Shown piece by piece: positions 14,101-14,712 of a DNA stretch of 14,712 bases (positions are counted from its first letter, which is position 1; each line of letters starts with the position of its first letter). The stretch spans positions 1 to 14,712 of the forward strand of contig JASEHK010000020.1 in the NCBI GenBank assembly GCA_030018875.1, in the 5' to 3' direction. The translations under genes and the position numbers were made by a program. The notes under the pieces are model-generated. The model worked only from the letters and a program-made list of their open reading frames with translations. It ran no database searches and had not been told where the DNA came from. The stretch is from Endomicrobiia bacterium. GTDB lineage: Bacteria; Elusimicrobiota; Endomicrobiia; PHAN01.

Positions 14101-14712
14101 ATGCGATATCATGCTCGTTCGATCCTCGGTAAACCACCTGAAAAATGGCAGGTACTGGAGGAACATCTTCAAAATGTTGCGGAAAAGGGGGCGGAATTTT
14201 CCCATGTATGTTGTGGTGAAAACTGGGTTGAGAATGCCGGTTGGTTACACGATCTCGGCAAGGCAGATGAACGTTTTCAAGGATATCTGCTGCGGTGTAA
14301 CGGACTTGATGATACCGGCTACGATTATGGACGCGTGAATCACTCGTCGGCCGGGGCAGCCTGCGCGGAAGAAAGAATCAAGTCTGCCGGGCGCGTTCTC
14401 GCTTACTTGATCGCCGGGCATCACGCGGGGTTGCCGGATTGGGAGATTGGCGAAGCCGCGCTCAACTACCGGCTCGGTGAGGGGCGGGAGAATCTACAAC
14501 AGGTTTCGGCTTTCGCCGAAGAAGTGATGGCCAAGTTGCGACCGGCCGTGCGCCCGCCCTTCGTGAACAAGGACAACTTTCACTTCTGGGTGCGGATGTT
14601 GTTCTCGTGTTTGGTAGATGCGGATTCTCTCGACGCGGAAGCGTTCAAAGAGGGCGAAAAAGCTAAACAACGCGGGCGATATCCGTCGCTTGCTTCGTTA
14701 TCCAAACTTCTC
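14101..14712 (+). CDS. cas3: CRISPR-associated helicase/nuclease Cas3, N-terminal HD domain (3' partial)
   Basis: The frame opens with ATG 14101 and is unbroken for 204 codons to the window edge. It carries the HD-nuclease domain of Cas3 in order: MRYHARSILGKPPEKW, EEHLQNVA with His22, WLHDLGKADERFQGYL with the His50-Asp51 pair, NHSSAGA with His81, IAGHHAGLPDW with His107/His108, and RMLFSCLVDADSLD with Asp173. These residues bind the two metals that cut the displaced DNA strand. The helicase part would follow outside the window. The opening style resembles type I-C Cas3, where cas3 is often first in the operon, but subtype cannot be fixed without the downstream genes. Codon use differs from neighbours: none of four Ile codons is ATA, and TTG is common for Leu. 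Transfer is likely. An in-frame ATG further upstream does not exist before a stop. Confidence 0.93.
   Translation, partial: MRYHARSILGKPPEKWQVLEEHLQNVAEKGAEFSHVCCGENWVENAGWLHDLGKADERFQGYLLRCNGLDDTGYDYGRVNHSSAGAACAEERIKSAGRVLAYLIAGHHAGLPDWEIGEAALNYRLGEGRENLQQVSAFAEEVMAKLRPAVRPPFVNKDNFHFWVRMLFSCLVDADSLDAEAFKEGEKAKQRGRYPSLASLSKLL

Noticed and set aside
14111..14338. A 75-codon + strand open frame near the right end
   Set aside because: It is a shifted frame of the cas3 gene. The frame from 14101 carries all Cas3 HD motifs and stays open to the edge.
14051..14712. CRISPR repeats or spacers near cas3
   Set aside because: No repeated 28-37 base unit is present; any array lies outside the window.

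Overview
The window reads as chromosomal DNA from an uncultivated, probably Gram-negative bacterium of fairly high GC. A LolA/LolB-like outer-membrane lipoprotein domain, a lipoprotein-type peptide-binding protein and the MEP isoprenoid gene ispE point to a diderm. Host genes use ATA freely for isoleucine (about 12 of 29 Ile codons in the GAF-ANTAR gene), which is unusual at this GC. That codon habit together with the GAF-ANTAR gene would fit lineages such as Omnitrophota or Elusimicrobiota, but this is a guess. Every supported gene lies on the + strand.

Layout. Positions 2-1772 hold the 3' part of a TPR/LolA-like gene overlapping ispE. Positions 1824-1894 are a tRNA-Gln(UUG) without an encoded CCA, directly followed by a truncated HAD phosphatase gene (1904-2113). 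Next comes a peptide ABC transporter locus: binding lipoprotein (2124-3788), a second, intact HAD phosphatase (3911-4606), a 66-bp palindromic element (4607-4672), then permeases and ATPases oppB-oppC-oppD-oppF (4684-8369), closely packed or overlapping by ATGA. The same tight series continues with an unclassified ATP-grasp ligase (8381-9895), an alpha/beta hydrolase (9908-10957), an IroE/Fes-like esterase (about 10858-11844), a CCA-adding enzyme with an HD domain (11850-13349) and a GAF-ANTAR RNA-binding regulator (13346-14050). The hydrolase/esterase junction looks frameshifted: two well-formed ribosome binding sites lie inside the hydrolase frame, and the esterase frame begins with non-family sequence.

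A 50-base AT-rich gap (about 22% GC) then leads into an open-ended gene at 14101 that runs off the window. It is the HD-nuclease start of a CRISPR Cas3, so a type I CRISPR-Cas operon very likely continues to the right. Its codon use differs from the rest of the window (no ATA, frequent TTG), which suggests acquisition by transfer.

How the genes fit together: the opp genes would import peptides or a related solute. The ATP-grasp ligase, the hydrolase and the esterase, co-directional and close behind the importer, could make, trim or release a peptide- or ester-linked compound. This is inferred from gene order and families only. The CCA-adding enzyme matches the absence of CCA from the tRNA gene. 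The best leads are the Cas3 edge, the uncharacterised ATP-grasp/hydrolase/esterase set, the broken frames inside it and the palindromic element.
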